Positions 16,147-25,087 of a stretch of DNA of 64,000 bases are shown piece after piece (positions within the stretch are counted from its first letter, which is position 1; the number at the start of each line of letters is the position of its first letter). The notes below the pieces were generated by a model. It saw nothing but the letters and a program-made list of their open reading frames with translations. It was not told the DNA's origin and made no database searches. The DNA is from Desulfovibrio sp. OttesenSCG-928-G15 (GTDB lineage: Bacteria > Desulfobacterota > Desulfovibrionia > Desulfovibrionales > Desulfovibrionaceae), in assembly GCA_030266525.1 (NCBI GenBank), contig JAJDIC010000001.1, forward strand, positions 5,901-69,900, given 5' to 3'. Made by a program: the position numbers and the translations under genes.

Positions 16147-17066
16147 TTATCAGCGCAAGCCGGAGAACAGACATCCCGGCCTTTTATTCGCGCTGGTTCA
16201 TGAACCGGCTTGATGCCGGGCATGTACTTGTGCCCAACCCCTGGAACCCGCAGCAAGTTGGCCTGGTGCGCCTTTCGCCTGATCATGTGGACTGCATCAT
16301 GTTCTGGACAAAAAACCCGGAAGCCATGCTGGACAGCCTTGATCGACTGGATGCGCTTGGCTACCGCTATTATTTTTCCTTTACCATAACGCCGTATGGC
16401 CGAGATATAGAAAAGGGGCTGCCACCCAAGGAGCGCGTGATGGATACCTTTCTGCGCCTGGCAGATCGGCTCGGGCCGGAGCGGGTGGACTGGCGTTTTG
16501 ACCCGGTAATGGTCACACAGGCGTACCCGGCACAGTGGCACCTTGAGCGCTTTGAGCAGATGTGTGCAAGGCTGCGAGGCGCGACCGGGCGCTGCATCAT
16601 GAACTTCATCAAGTCATACCGGCACATCGCTTCACGGGTGCGGGTGATGGATGACGGGCTCATCCGCGAGACAGCCCTGGGGCTGGCCGGGGTGGCAGCG
16701 GCCCATGGAATTTCCCTGTACAACTGCACGGAACAGTGGGACTTGCGTGAGCAGGGCATAGGTTGCAGCTCCTGCATTGACCAAAGCAAGGTAGAAGCCC
16801 TCACCGGCTACCCCATTACCGCCAGAAAAGACCCGGGCCAGCCAGCCGTTTGCAACTGTATCGAGAGTATTGACATCGGCATGTACAGTACCTGCCCGCA
16901 TGGTTGCACCTATTGTTATGCCACAAAAAGTGAAGCGCTGGTGCGTAAAAGGATGCAGGCCCATGACCCGGCTTCGCCCATGCTGACGGGCTTGCCTACA
17001 GGTGAGGAAACAGTTGCTGACCGCACCCGGCCTTCGCTGCGTGACCCGCAGTTGCGGCTGGTGTGA
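16143..17066 (+). CDS. DUF1848 family protein, putative Fe-S (radical-SAM-like) enzyme
   Basis: A 307-residue cytoplasmic protein beginning MIISASRRTDIPAFYSRWFMNR, the hallmark N-terminus of DUF1848. Cys groups lie at C208-x2-C211, C237/C239 and C251-x3-C255-x2-C258 (CPHGCTYCYA); the last is the CX3CX2C pattern used by radical SAM enzymes to bind [4Fe-4S], here placed at the C-terminal end. No function is established for the family. The ATGA overlap with the AlkA-type glycosylase gene suggests a role in nucleic-acid repair or modification, an inference from context only. Confidence 0.88.
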   Translation: MIISASRRTDIPAFYSRWFMNRLDAGHVLVPNPWNPQQVGLVRLSPDHVDCIMFWTKNPEAMLDSLDRLDALGYRYYFSFTITPYGRDIEKGLPPKERVMDTFLRLADRLGPERVDWRFDPVMVTQAYPAQWHLERFEQMCARLRGATGRCIMNFIKSYRHIASRVRVMDDGLIRETALGLAGVAAAHGISLYNCTEQWDLREQGIGCSSCIDQSKVEALTGYPITARKDPGQPAVCNCIESIDIGMYSTCPHGCTYCYATKSEALVRKRMQAHDPASPMLTGLPTGEETVADRTRPSLRDPQLRLV

Positions 17067-17126
17067 GCCAGGAGATGCCTCTTTGGGCTTTTGTCAGCTT
17101 TTATCGTGGGGGGAAGGCCCATACGG

Positions 17127-17168
17127 AAGCCCCTGTCCGGGCCTTTGCACAGGCCGGGACAGGGGCTT
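17127..17168. terminator. Hairpin between convergent DUF1848 and transporter genes
   Basis: Arms 17127-17144 and 17151-17168 (AAGCCCCTGTCC...) pair with one mismatch. T runs are weak on both sides, so termination strength is uncertain, but position and stem strength fit a shared terminator. Confidence 0.65.
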
Positions 17169-17200
17169 GATTTGCTGACAGGTACTTGCGTCAGCCCGGT

Positions 17201-18661
17201 TTATACACCGAGCATCGGCCAGTAGATGAGAGCGCCCAGGGTACATATGACAAGGAGCGTCAAGCACCAGGGCACGGCTACCTTGACGAACTCTATCTGC
17301 GAGAAGAAGCCGGTGCTGTAGGCGATGATGGTCGGCGGGCAGCCGATGACCAGCATGATGAACGAAGTGTTCATCGGAGCCAGAAGACCAACGGTTTCAA
17401 CGCTCATGTTCATCATGGAAGCCATGGGCAGGGTAATGGGCAGACTCAGGGCGACAGCCGCCGAGTTGCTCATGATACTGGAGAGTATGGAGCCGAAGAG
17501 GCCCATGCCGTAGTAAGTGACGAACTGGCTTTGCCCTTCAAGTATGGGCAGGATGCTTTCCGCAAGAAACTTGCCAAGCCCGGTGGAGAGCATGGCCGCG
17601 CCAAGAGAAACGCCGGAACCGAACACGATCCACGATTCCCAGGGGAACTTGTCGCATATGGTCTTGAAGGAAACCCAACCGGGTGCGCAGAAGCCGAAAA
17701 GCGCGAGAGCGGCAACAACGGTGATGTGCAGGCCGGTCAAGTCGCCCATGAACCACAGGATAAAGGCAACGATAAAGACCGTGCCTACGCCTTTTTCCGC
17801 GGTGCTCATCGGGGCCATATCCTCGATTTTCACAGATGAGGGCAGTTCTTTTTCCGTCGGGCGGAAAACAAGATAGCAGACTACCCAGGTGGCAACAGCC
17901 GTGAAAAAGGATATCGGAAACTCGATCATCATATAGCGCAGGAAGCCGATGTGCACTTCAACGCCGGTGGTGTCGAGAATATATTTGGTGGTAATGTCAA
18001 CTGCCAGCGGGCAGCGACCGCCGCCGAGCAGCGTTCCGAAGCCGCCGGCGGAAGAGGCGAGCGGTACTAGTATGACAAAGAATTTACTCAGGTTTGTACT
18101 GTTTTTCGCCGTGATTCCCATGGAGGCAAAAATGGGCAGAATGGCGAAAAGCATGATGATGGTAACTGTGGCGTCGTGAAATATTGTAGCCAGTATGGTA
18201 CAGGAAAACGAAATAAAAAAGCTTAATTTTATCACGTTTGTACCGGTGAACTTCAATATCCAGAACAGCATGCGCTTGGCCAGGCCCACTTCGTTAAGTA
18301 CCACGCCGAACATGATAATCATCATAACGAACATGACGGCCCGGTTGGCGTATGGCGCCCACCCGGCCTGGGCCGATGTAACCTTGAAGGCAATCATGGC
18401 GGCAGTAGCCAGAAGGGCGGTAATGCCGATGGGAATGGCTTCAGATACCCACAGGAACACAACCGGCACCAGAATGGCGGCAAGCCTGTGCGCTTCGGGC
18501 GGCATGGTTTCCGGCCTGGGGATCATGATGATGATAAGTCCGAGCGCAAGCGCGATAAGAATCTTGATCACGGTGGATTTCTGATTCGGCTGCTGCTCCT
18601 GCTGTTCTTCAGCGGTTTCTATTTCATGGGGAGTGTCGTTACTGACGTTCTCGATAGGCAT
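17201..18661 (-). CDS. SLC13/DASS-family sodium-coupled anion transporter
   Basis: A 486-residue inner-membrane protein with a hydrophilic Glu/Gln-rich N-terminus (about 30 residues) and about 11-12 membrane segments. DASS features are AIPIGITALLA near residue 75, the SNSAAVALSLPI helix break, and NTSFIMLVIGCPPTIIAYSTG near the C-terminus. The family imports sulfate, thiosulfate or di- and tricarboxylates with Na+. Substrate cannot be read from sequence; in this type of organism sulfate or a C4-dicarboxylate is plausible. It is 55 bases downstream of a CBS-domain gene on the same strand, probably one operon. Confidence 0.9.
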   Translation of the reverse strand: MPIENVSNDTPHEIETAEEQQEQQPNQKSTVIKILIALALGLIIIMIPRPETMPPEAHRLAAILVPVVFLWVSEAIPIGITALLATAAMIAFKVTSAQAGWAPYANRAVMFVMMIIMFGVVLNEVGLAKRMLFWILKFTGTNVIKLSFFISFSCTILATIFHDATVTIIMLFAILPIFASMGITAKNSTNLSKFFVILVPLASSAGGFGTLLGGGRCPLAVDITTKYILDTTGVEVHIGFLRYMMIEFPISFFTAVATWVVCYLVFRPTEKELPSSVKIEDMAPMSTAEKGVGTVFIVAFILWFMGDLTGLHITVVAALALFGFCAPGWVSFKTICDKFPWESWIVFGSGVSLGAAMLSTGLGKFLAESILPILEGQSQFVTYYGMGLFGSILSSIMSNSAAVALSLPITLPMASMMNMSVETVGLLAPMNTSFIMLVIGCPPTIIAYSTGFFSQIEFVKVAVPWCLTLLVICTLGALIYWPMLGV

Positions 18662-18716
18662 CCTCTATCCTCCATGGAAGTGTAATATGTCGTCATGGGT
18701 GGAAAAGCCCGCCCCA

Positions 18717-19268
18717 TCAGCACTCGTTTTTGACTCTGTCTACCAGTTCCTGATACACGGGAGAAAGGCCCAGAAGGCCAACAAAGTTTTTGCCGTCTGT
18801 CACATACAGGGCGTCGTGCTTGGCAAGAACAAAGCGGTGAATGGCTTCGTCCATTGTTTCGCCGACCTGAATGATTTGCGAGGAAGAGGGTGCCTTGATA
18901 AAGTCTTTGACCTTCAAGCCCTTGATTCGTGAACACATGCTGGACCAGGGTTGTGACACCTGGACCACCGTTTCGCGCATCGAGTTGATGATGTAACCGA
19001 ATTTGCCTATCTGTGTGCTGAACCCTTCATTGAGCAGTTTGTCATAGTTGGGCTCGAGGCTGCGCAAAATATCCGTAGGGGTGATTTTGCCCTTGACTGT
19101 GCCGTGGTCGTCCACAACCAGTAATGTGCGCGATCTCCGCTTGTTTTGTTTAAACTCCTCAAGTACTTGAGCAAGTCCTTCCACAACCTCGACGAAACCG
19201 GCGTTTTCGTTTACACTGGCCATTTCGCTTACCGGAACCATCAGGTCTTCTACTTTCAGCTTGTCCAT
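18717..19268 (-). CDS. CBS-domain pair protein, likely regulator of the adjacent transporter
   Basis: A 183-residue soluble protein of two CBS repeats: VEDLMVPVSEMASV...LLVVDDHGTVKGKITPTDIL (about 5-85) and VKDFIKAPSSSQIIQVGETMDEAIHRFVLAKHDALYVTDGKNFVGLLGLSPV (about 118-172). CBS pairs bind adenine nucleotides and gate enzymes or transporters. Co-transcription with the SLC13 gene suggests an energy-sensing control of anion uptake; this is an inference. No DNA-binding domain is present. Confidence 0.88.
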   Translation of the reverse strand: MDKLKVEDLMVPVSEMASVNENAGFVEVVEGLAQVLEEFKQNKRRSRTLLVVDDHGTVKGKITPTDILRSLEPNYDKLLNEGFSTQIGKFGYIINSMRETVVQVSQPWSSMCSRIKGLKVKDFIKAPSSSQIIQVGETMDEAIHRFVLAKHDALYVTDGKNFVGLLGLSPVYQELVDRVKNEC

Positions 19269-19582
19269 GCTAGCTCCATAGAGTAGTTTTCATAATGTTA
19301 AGCGGTCCATACGCATTGCGGGCTTGCTAGCCAAAACGGCTGCGTACGCTCCGCCCAGTCCCCAGTTTGTACGATGTTTGGCTCTCCTTTCAGGCGGTTT
19401 GTATGTTCATGTTTTGTGTACTTCCTCACTACCGGAAACATTTTGGTAACGTCGTATGCATAATGCACATTGCTTTGACAAAGTTACCATTGTGCACTCT
19501 ACACGAACTTTCGTAATTATCCACAACCATCGCCCGAGATAAACGAAAGAATGACGGCGGCGGTTAACATAACGAGGAACGC
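19269..19582. other. 314-base divergent intergenic region with nested inverted repeats
   Basis: The region separates the CBS gene (minus) from the InsA-like gene (plus). It holds GGTAAC (19445-19450) inverted as GTTACC (19483-19488), and TGCACA (19464-19469) inverted as TGTGCA (19491-19496), around a promoter-like TTGACA. This is a possible operator for an autoregulated product. Confidence 0.45.
19476..19504 (+). promoter_or_regulatory. Candidate sigma-70 promoter of the InsA-like gene
   Basis: TTGACA at 19476-19481, a 17-base spacer, then TCTACA at 19499-19504, about 80 bases ahead of the start codon. The -10 match is only moderate. Confidence 0.35.
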
Positions 19583-20026
19583 ATGTATTCTCACCGTTGC
19601 CCCCGGTGCATGTCGACCCAATTAGTCAAAAATGGTAGCCACCGTAACACGCAGCGTTACTTATGCAAACAGTGTGGTTACCAGTTCACTAGAAAAGAAA
19701 CGAATATCCGCTCACACAATGACAGGCTGCTTGCCGCCCTGCTGTATGCGAACGGCATGTCCAAAAACGCCATTGCAAAGCTTATGGGGACTTCGCCCCC
19801 CACGGTGGCTCGATGGATTACCGTGATTGGGGCCAAATCATATGGCGAAGGCGGGCATGAAAAACCTGCGGTAACAGGCGTGGATGATGTTGTGAGATAC
19901 TTGCATTCGCCGGAGGCGCACGAAAAACCGGGCAAGCTGGTCATTGTGCTGCAACTTGATTCCCTGGCCGAAGATACCGGGGTGGTATTCGCCACTTCCC
20001 CTAAAAGTCTCAAAAAACCGAGCTAA
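19583..20026 (+). CDS. InsA-like (IS1-type) zinc-ribbon/HTH protein without transposase core
   Basis: A 147-residue protein. Residues 6-33 form a zinc ribbon (CPRC...CKQCGYQF) and residues about 48-72 a helix-turn-helix (LYANGMSKNAIAKLMGTSPPTVARWI), the arrangement of the InsA half of IS1 transposases. The frame then continues to KLVIVLQLDSLAED, where IS1-type proteins carry the first catalytic Asp of the DDE core, and ends 21 residues later. No InsB-like frame follows and no terminal inverted repeats were found. It is either a transposase remnant or a domesticated DNA-binding regulator. Confidence 0.75.
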   Translation: MYSHRCPRCMSTQLVKNGSHRNTQRYLCKQCGYQFTRKETNIRSHNDRLLAALLYANGMSKNAIAKLMGTSPPTVARWITVIGAKSYGEGGHEKPAVTGVDDVVRYLHSPEAHEKPGKLVIVLQLDSLAEDTGVVFATSPKSLKKPS

Positions 20027-20208
20027 AATTTATTTTCAGATAACACACTGAATTAAATTGAGTTTGTGTCTTGGTTTGTGCTGTTTGAGAAAAAAATAAC
20101 AAGCATCATTCTTCTGTTATAGTTTTGATAGCGTTGTCATGTGAAGAGTCTATTGAGAAAATCAATAGTGACTTTGTCGACTATCTTTGACTCCGGCTGG
20201 AAACAGTA

Positions 20209-20239
20209 CGCCGCCGCTTTTGTAGAAAAAGCGGCGGCG
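20209..20239. terminator. GC-rich terminator hairpin
   Basis: CGCCGCCGCTTTT pairs perfectly with AAAAGCGGCGGCG across a 4-base loop, with T-rich sequence on the plus side. It can end agcS (60 bases away, minus) and any transcript from the InsA-like gene. Confidence 0.75.
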
Positions 20240-20299
20240 TTGTTGTGGATGGAGAGGGATTGCATGTGCGCGAAAATGCGCACCCCTGCGGTGTATTCG

Positions 20300-21730
20300 C
20301 TACTTCAGATAGCTGTTTTGATCGTATGGCACGCCCTTGTTATACTCGTCCAGAACCCGCTTGACCGTCTTACTCAGGAACAGCAGGGCAATAAGGTTGG
20401 GCAGCACCATGATGCCGTTGAAGAAGTCGGCAAGTTCCCATACCAGATCGATTTTCAGCACGCTTCCTACAAAAATGAAGAACATGACCAAGAGCTGGAA
20501 GGGGCGCAGCATTTTTGCGCCAAAAAGGTAGCGCACGTTGGTTTCTGCGAAGTAGTACCAGCCGATGATGGTGGAAAAGGCGAAGAACAGAAGGCATATG
20601 GCGATGAAGGAGTGCCCGAAATCGCCGAGCAGGGTGGTGGAGAAGGCTGCCTGAATCAGCGAAATACCCTTGAGGGTGGCCTGGCCGTCTGCAAATGCGA
20701 TAACGTCGGCGGACAGCACGGTAAATACGCTGATGTTGAGAATGATGAAGGTGTCGATGAATACGGAAACAACGGCCACCATGCCCTGTTCCACCGGGTG
20801 TTTCACCTTGGCAACCGCGTGGGCGTGAGGCGTGGAGCCCATGCCGGCTTCGTTGGAGAAAAGACCACGGGCAATACCGTAACGGGCCGCCTTGGCAATG
20901 GAAATGCCCAATACGCCGCCCCAGGCCGCATCCGGGTTGAACGCGCACTCAATGATTGCGCCAAACACCAGCGGAATATGATCTGCATGCAGAATGATAA
21001 CAATGGTGCCCACGACGATGTACAGGATAGCCATGAACGGCACGACTTTTTCCGTTACGGAAGCAATGCGCTTGATGCCGCCGATGAATATCAGGCCCGC
21101 GATGAGGGCCAGAGCCACGCCTACGATGACGGGGTTAACGCCGAAGGCCCCGGAAAAAGCGTCGCTGATGGAGTTGGCCTGCACCATGTTGCCCATGAAG
21201 CCAAGGGCAAGAATGATGGCAATGGCGAAGAAACCGGCAAGAGCCTTTGAAAAGGCCGTGTTGCCGAGGCCGCGAGAGATGTAATAGGCCGGGCCGCCCA
21301 CAACTTGTCCGTTGTCGTCAGTTGTTTTGTAAATCTGGGCCAGACAGGCTTCTGCGAAAATGGTGGCCATACCCAGGAAGGCCGCAATCCACATCCAGAA
21401 AATAGCGCCGGGACCGCCAGCGACAAGAGCGGTCATGGCACCGACCAGGTTACCGGTGCCGACCTGGGCGGCAATGGCCGTGGCCACGGCCTGGAAAGAG
21501 CTCATCCCGTCTTTTCCGGCAGCAGCGCCAAAAAAGGAGAAGTCACCAAACAGACGTTTGAAACCGGGGATAAACTTGGAAAGCTGTACCCCTCTCAGGG
21601 CAAAGGTGAACCAGAAACCGGTCAGGCAGAGCAGTGTGATAAGGCAGTACGGACCCCAAAGAAATCCATTGGCCTCGACGGTCAGTTTCAACAGCTCTTC
21701 AAAGAAAGGGGAACTTAGAAGCGCGTCCAT
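20300..21730 (-). CDS. AgcS-family alanine/glycine:cation symporter
   Basis: A 476-residue inner-membrane protein with about 10-11 hydrophobic segments. Family signatures are GKDGMSSFQAVATAIAAQVGTGNLVGAMTAL near residue 73, GPGAIFWMWIAAFLGMAT, and the GLFSNEAGMGSTPHAHA segment near 290 that lines the substrate/Na+ site in AgcS structures. It imports alanine or glycine with sodium. A single gene with its own terminator; ATG 21730 is preceded by GAGGAGTT. Confidence 0.93.
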   Translation of the reverse strand: MDALLSSPFFEELLKLTVEANGFLWGPYCLITLLCLTGFWFTFALRGVQLSKFIPGFKRLFGDFSFFGAAAGKDGMSSFQAVATAIAAQVGTGNLVGAMTALVAGGPGAIFWMWIAAFLGMATIFAEACLAQIYKTTDDNGQVVGGPAYYISRGLGNTAFSKALAGFFAIAIILALGFMGNMVQANSISDAFSGAFGVNPVIVGVALALIAGLIFIGGIKRIASVTEKVVPFMAILYIVVGTIVIILHADHIPLVFGAIIECAFNPDAAWGGVLGISIAKAARYGIARGLFSNEAGMGSTPHAHAVAKVKHPVEQGMVAVVSVFIDTFIILNISVFTVLSADVIAFADGQATLKGISLIQAAFSTTLLGDFGHSFIAICLLFFAFSTIIGWYYFAETNVRYLFGAKMLRPFQLLVMFFIFVGSVLKIDLVWELADFFNGIMVLPNLIALLFLSKTVKRVLDEYNKGVPYDQNSYLK

Positions 21731-22146
21731 GATAACTCCTCACAAGTGCATGGTTAAGAATGATGAAAATACCTTTACTTCCACAACTGAAAACCCGGAA
21801 CAACCGTTTCAGCTGATAATGCAACAGATCTCACGACCTTATGGGTCTTAATTTCAGTATATCCGTGCAGATGAAAAAAATGTAAAACGCATTTTTTTCA
21901 CTTGGCATTAATTTTATTTATGATGCGAGGATGGTCTTTGAAAGACATAGTACAGTCGGAAAACGCATGGCGGATACATTGTGTATCCCCGCTGACCGTT
22001 TTTGCGAGAATTGTGCAAGAAATAAAGAGGAATGGGGCTGTAAGTTTGCCCGGATAGCAGGTATATTGCTGAATGGAAGGCTGCTGTTTTCGGCAGGCCT
22101 GCGCCGTCAATTCACAGATAACAAACATTCTATCAGGAGCCAGACC
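21731..22146. other. 416-base divergent intergenic region
   Basis: The region separates agcS (minus) and the aldo/keto reductase gene (plus). The part around 21860-21930 is AT-rich and presumably holds both promoters, but no convincing -35/-10 pair was found. An open frame extends upstream from the reductase start to 21931 without a ribosome site and shows no conserved features. Confidence 0.4.
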
Positions 22147-23292
22147 ATGAAATATCGCTCTGTAGGCAAGACCGGCATGTCCGCCAGCATTATCGGCCTG
22201 GGCACGGAACATCTGGACAACAAACCGTATCCGGTGGTTGAGGAAGTTATTCACGCCGCGCTGGAGCAGGGCATCAACATGATGGATATGTTCATGCCGG
22301 GCAAGGAAGTACGCAGCAATATAGGCAAGGCGCTTTCCGGCAACCGGGAAAAAATGATGATTCAGGGGCACATAGGTTCGGTCGATCTCAGGGAACAGTA
22401 TGACATGACCCGCGATCTGGACATCTGCAAACGGTACTTTGATGAGATGTTGACCTGCCTCGAAACGGATTACATTGATTTCGGCATGCTGTTTTTTCTT
22501 GATTCCCACCAGGATATTGATGCCATTTTTGAAAACGGCGTCGTTGACTACGCGTTGGAACTCAAACGTCAGGGCGTGGCGCGGGCGCTTGGCGCAAGCG
22601 CGCATAACCCTGAGACGGCGAAGCGTATTGTGGAAAGCGGCGTGATTGATATTTTGATGTTCAGCATCAACCCGGCCTTTGACCTGATGGTGGGCGCAAC
22701 GGATATTCAGGCCATGACCGGTGAAAACTTCGCGGGCATGGTGCAGGCCTTTGATCCGGCCAGGGCAGAGCTGTACAGGCTGTGTGAAAGCCGCGGCGTT
22801 GGCATTACCGTCATGAAAACCCTTGGCGCGGGCAAGCTGCTTTCGGCAGAGCATACGCCCTTTGCAAAACCTCTGACCCCGGCGCAGTGCATCCATTACG
22901 CGCTGAGTCGCCCGGCTGTAATCAGCACGCTTGTCGGCTGCCAAAGCCGCCAGCACGTTCTGGACGCAACGAGCTATTTGACGCTTTCAGCAGAGGAACT
23001 GGACTATGCCCCCATAATCAGCAGCCTGAAACATGATTTCCGGGGAAGCTGCGTATACTGTAATCACTGCCTGCCTTGCCCCTCGGAAATCAACATTGCC
23101 ATGGTGAACAAATATCTGGATATCGCGGTTCTGGATGAAGCCAATGTGCCGCCGAGTATACGGCAGCATTACAGGGAATTACCGGCCCACGGCTCTGACT
23201 GTATTGCGTGCGGAAGCTGCGAGGAGCGCTGCCCCTTTGGAGTGGCGGTCACACAGAACATGCAACGGGCGGCGGATATTTTTGGCGTATAA
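22147..23292 (+). CDS. Aldo/keto reductase with C-terminal ferredoxin-like 4Fe-4S domain
   Basis: A 381-residue oxidoreductase. Residues 1-280 form an aldo/keto reductase barrel: MKYRSVGKTGMSASIIGLGTEHL at the start and DYIDFGMLFFLDS in the middle. The usual catalytic Asp/Tyr positions read less clearly (MMDMFMPGKE where family members often have DTA..Y). The C-terminal 90 residues carry CVYCNHCLPCP and CIACGSCEERCPFGV, binding up to two Fe-S clusters. Such fusions in anaerobes are thought to use ferredoxin-type electrons; substrate unknown. ATG 22147 follows AGGAG. Monocistronic as far as seen. Confidence 0.88.
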   Translation: MKYRSVGKTGMSASIIGLGTEHLDNKPYPVVEEVIHAALEQGINMMDMFMPGKEVRSNIGKALSGNREKMMIQGHIGSVDLREQYDMTRDLDICKRYFDEMLTCLETDYIDFGMLFFLDSHQDIDAIFENGVVDYALELKRQGVARALGASAHNPETAKRIVESGVIDILMFSINPAFDLMVGATDIQAMTGENFAGMVQAFDPARAELYRLCESRGVGITVMKTLGAGKLLSAEHTPFAKPLTPAQCIHYALSRPAVISTLVGCQSRQHVLDATSYLTLSAEELDYAPIISSLKHDFRGSCVYCNHCLPCPSEINIAMVNKYLDIAVLDEANVPPSIRQHYRELPAHGSDCIACGSCEERCPFGVAVTQNMQRAADIFGV

Positions 23293-23449
23293 ACGTGAGC
23301 CGGATATGGTCAGGCCGTGACGTGGCCCTGACCAGGCTCTGACCAGAACCTGCCCATATCTGGCATGGCACGCAAAAGAAGACGGCGATTTTGAGCGATA
23401 CTACAGCGTAAGGCGAGACTTTGCAGTGTTGTACAGTAACTTTGCGATT

Positions 23450-23560
23450 TGCCGCTTAACGGCGGGCAAAGCCCGCCTGCGGCAAACCCAAGGCACGGAT
23501 TTGCGGACAAATCCGTGCAGAACGTGTATACATTTTCTATGGTAAAATACTCTGGTCGCC
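23450..23560. repeat. Direct repeat, copy 1, overlapping the 3' end of the sulfatase gene
   Basis: Shares long stretches with 25546-25685: GCGGCGGGCAAAGC-type hairpin, GGATTTG.GGACAAATCC hairpin, then GTATACATTT and ATACTCTGGTCG. The last segment is the reverse complement of the terminal codons of the sulfatase gene (DQSILP). The two copies bracket that gene. Confidence 0.8.
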
Positions 23561-25087
23561 GTTTTCGATATAGTCGTGTATAAGCTTGACGATTTCCGCG
23601 TATTCCACTTCGCCGCTCAGGGCGTTTTTTTCGGGCATGGTGCGCAGCGGCGCGAGGTTATGCCCCTTCATATAGATAAAGAAGGGCACAAGGCCGTTTT
23701 CCACCCCGTCGTATTTCATACCCGAACCATGGTCGCCGTAGAGGAAAACCAGGGTGTCGTCCGGCAAGCCTTCTATAAAGAGTTGCAGGGAATAGTCCAG
23801 ATAACTCGTGGAGTTGGCATACCAGTCAAAGATGCTGTCCGGCTTGATATAGGGGTAGGGCAGGGGGCAGACATCCGGGTGGGTGTTAAAGGGGCCGTGG
23901 GTGGTCATGGTGATGATGAAGTGCAGGTTTTTTTCGCCATCCATCAGGGTGTTTGCCAGTGCAAAGCAATCTGCGTCAAGAATGTATCCTTTTTCCGGCT
24001 CTATCCCCATTTTTTCCATGTCCTGCTGGAACAGCACACGGTCAAAACCGCATTGGGGCAGGGCTTTGTCCCGTGAGTAATAGTACCCGTAATTGCCGTG
24101 CAACACCGCTGTTTTAAAGCCTTTTTCCGCGGCTTTGCGGGCGATGGTGCGTACTGAGGAAAAGGGATAACCGGGAATTTTGTAGGGAATGCGCACAGCG
24201 TCCACAAGCAGGCCGGATATCATCTGAAAGTCGGCTCCGGCAGTGGAGTAGCGCCGAAAGGGCGTAACAGCGTAAAACATGGATTCTTCACTCAGGCGGC
24301 GAAGAAAGGGGGTTATGGCAAGACCTTCTTCCGTATCTTTGTGAATGATGGAAAAATCCAGACTCTCCGCCTGTATGATGGCGATATTTCGCGCGCCTCC
24401 GGGCAGTTTTTCCATTGCGCTCAGACGCGTTTTGTCTATGGGGCGGGAAGTGGCAACCGCGTTTTCCAGAATGGTCTTTTCATCTCTGAAATGGTAGGCG
24501 TTAATGGCCCAGGAGGGCAGATAGCCGTATGCTTCGGCAAAAAGGGTCTGCTCACCCCATGAAGCCACGGTATCCAGCGGGGGCACCAGCTTCCAGGATG
24601 CGGCAAAGCAGAGCAACAGGCCTACCAATGCGGCAAGAACGGATTTTTTGCGTGAAATGCCTGCTGCCATGCGCTTTGCGGGGCCAAGGAGATACAGTTT
24701 TAAAAACAGCAGGGCAAAAAGAGCGGCGGCAAACGTCGGGCTGATCAGCGTAAGCGCAAAAGCGCCAAAGTGCGCGCCTTCAGTTGCCTGGGTAATGAAC
24801 ACCTGTTCCGAGAGCGGAAAGCCGTAATACTCGAAGTAGGTCAGCAGCGTGAGGGAGAAGAGCAGATGCAGGACAAAAATAGCGACCAGGGCGCGTTTGC
24901 CCGCCAGAAAAAGAATCAGGGCCGTGCTGCACAAGGCCACCCCCCAGCGCACAGCGTGTTTGCCAACCCATGAGAGGTAGTCAAGAAAACGCGGTTGAAT
25001 GGTATATTCCTGAACCAAGGCTATTTCCGTGGTCCAGATAAGCGCAATGGCAAGCAGGGGCAGGGCGGAGCGCAGGCTTGTGTTCAT
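23537..25087 (-). CDS. Membrane-bound sulfatase/alkaline-phosphatase-family protein, LtaS-like
   Basis: A 516-residue protein. About four to five membrane helices fill residues 8-165, then a periplasmic domain of the LTA synthase/sulfatase family: IIQAESLDFS (metal-binding Glu), YSTAGADFQMISG with the nucleophile Thr, TTHGPFNTH, and YGDHGSGM near the C-terminus. The family transfers phosphoglycerol or phosphoethanolamine to envelope glycans or lipids, or hydrolyses sulfate esters. In a Gram-negative, an OpgB- or EptA-like modification of the cell surface is more likely than lipoteichoic acid synthesis. It stands alone on the minus strand and is bracketed by direct repeats. Substrate unknown. 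Confidence 0.87.
   Translation of the reverse strand: MNTSLRSALPLLAIALIWTTEIALVQEYTIQPRFLDYLSWVGKHAVRWGVALCSTALILFLAGKRALVAIFVLHLLFSLTLLTYFEYYGFPLSEQVFITQATEGAHFGAFALTLISPTFAAALFALLFLKLYLLGPAKRMAAGISRKKSVLAALVGLLLCFAASWKLVPPLDTVASWGEQTLFAEAYGYLPSWAINAYHFRDEKTILENAVATSRPIDKTRLSAMEKLPGGARNIAIIQAESLDFSIIHKDTEEGLAITPFLRRLSEESMFYAVTPFRRYSTAGADFQMISGLLVDAVRIPYKIPGYPFSSVRTIARKAAEKGFKTAVLHGNYGYYYSRDKALPQCGFDRVLFQQDMEKMGIEPEKGYILDADCFALANTLMDGEKNLHFIITMTTHGPFNTHPDVCPLPYPYIKPDSIFDWYANSTSYLDYSLQLFIEGLPDDTLVFLYGDHGSGMKYDGVENGLVPFFIYMKGHNLAPLRTMPEKNALSGEVEYAEIVKLIHDYIENGDQSILP

Noticed and set aside
19583..20026. Complete IS1 element
   Set aside because: No InsB-like frame, no DDE core and no terminal inverted repeats around the gene.
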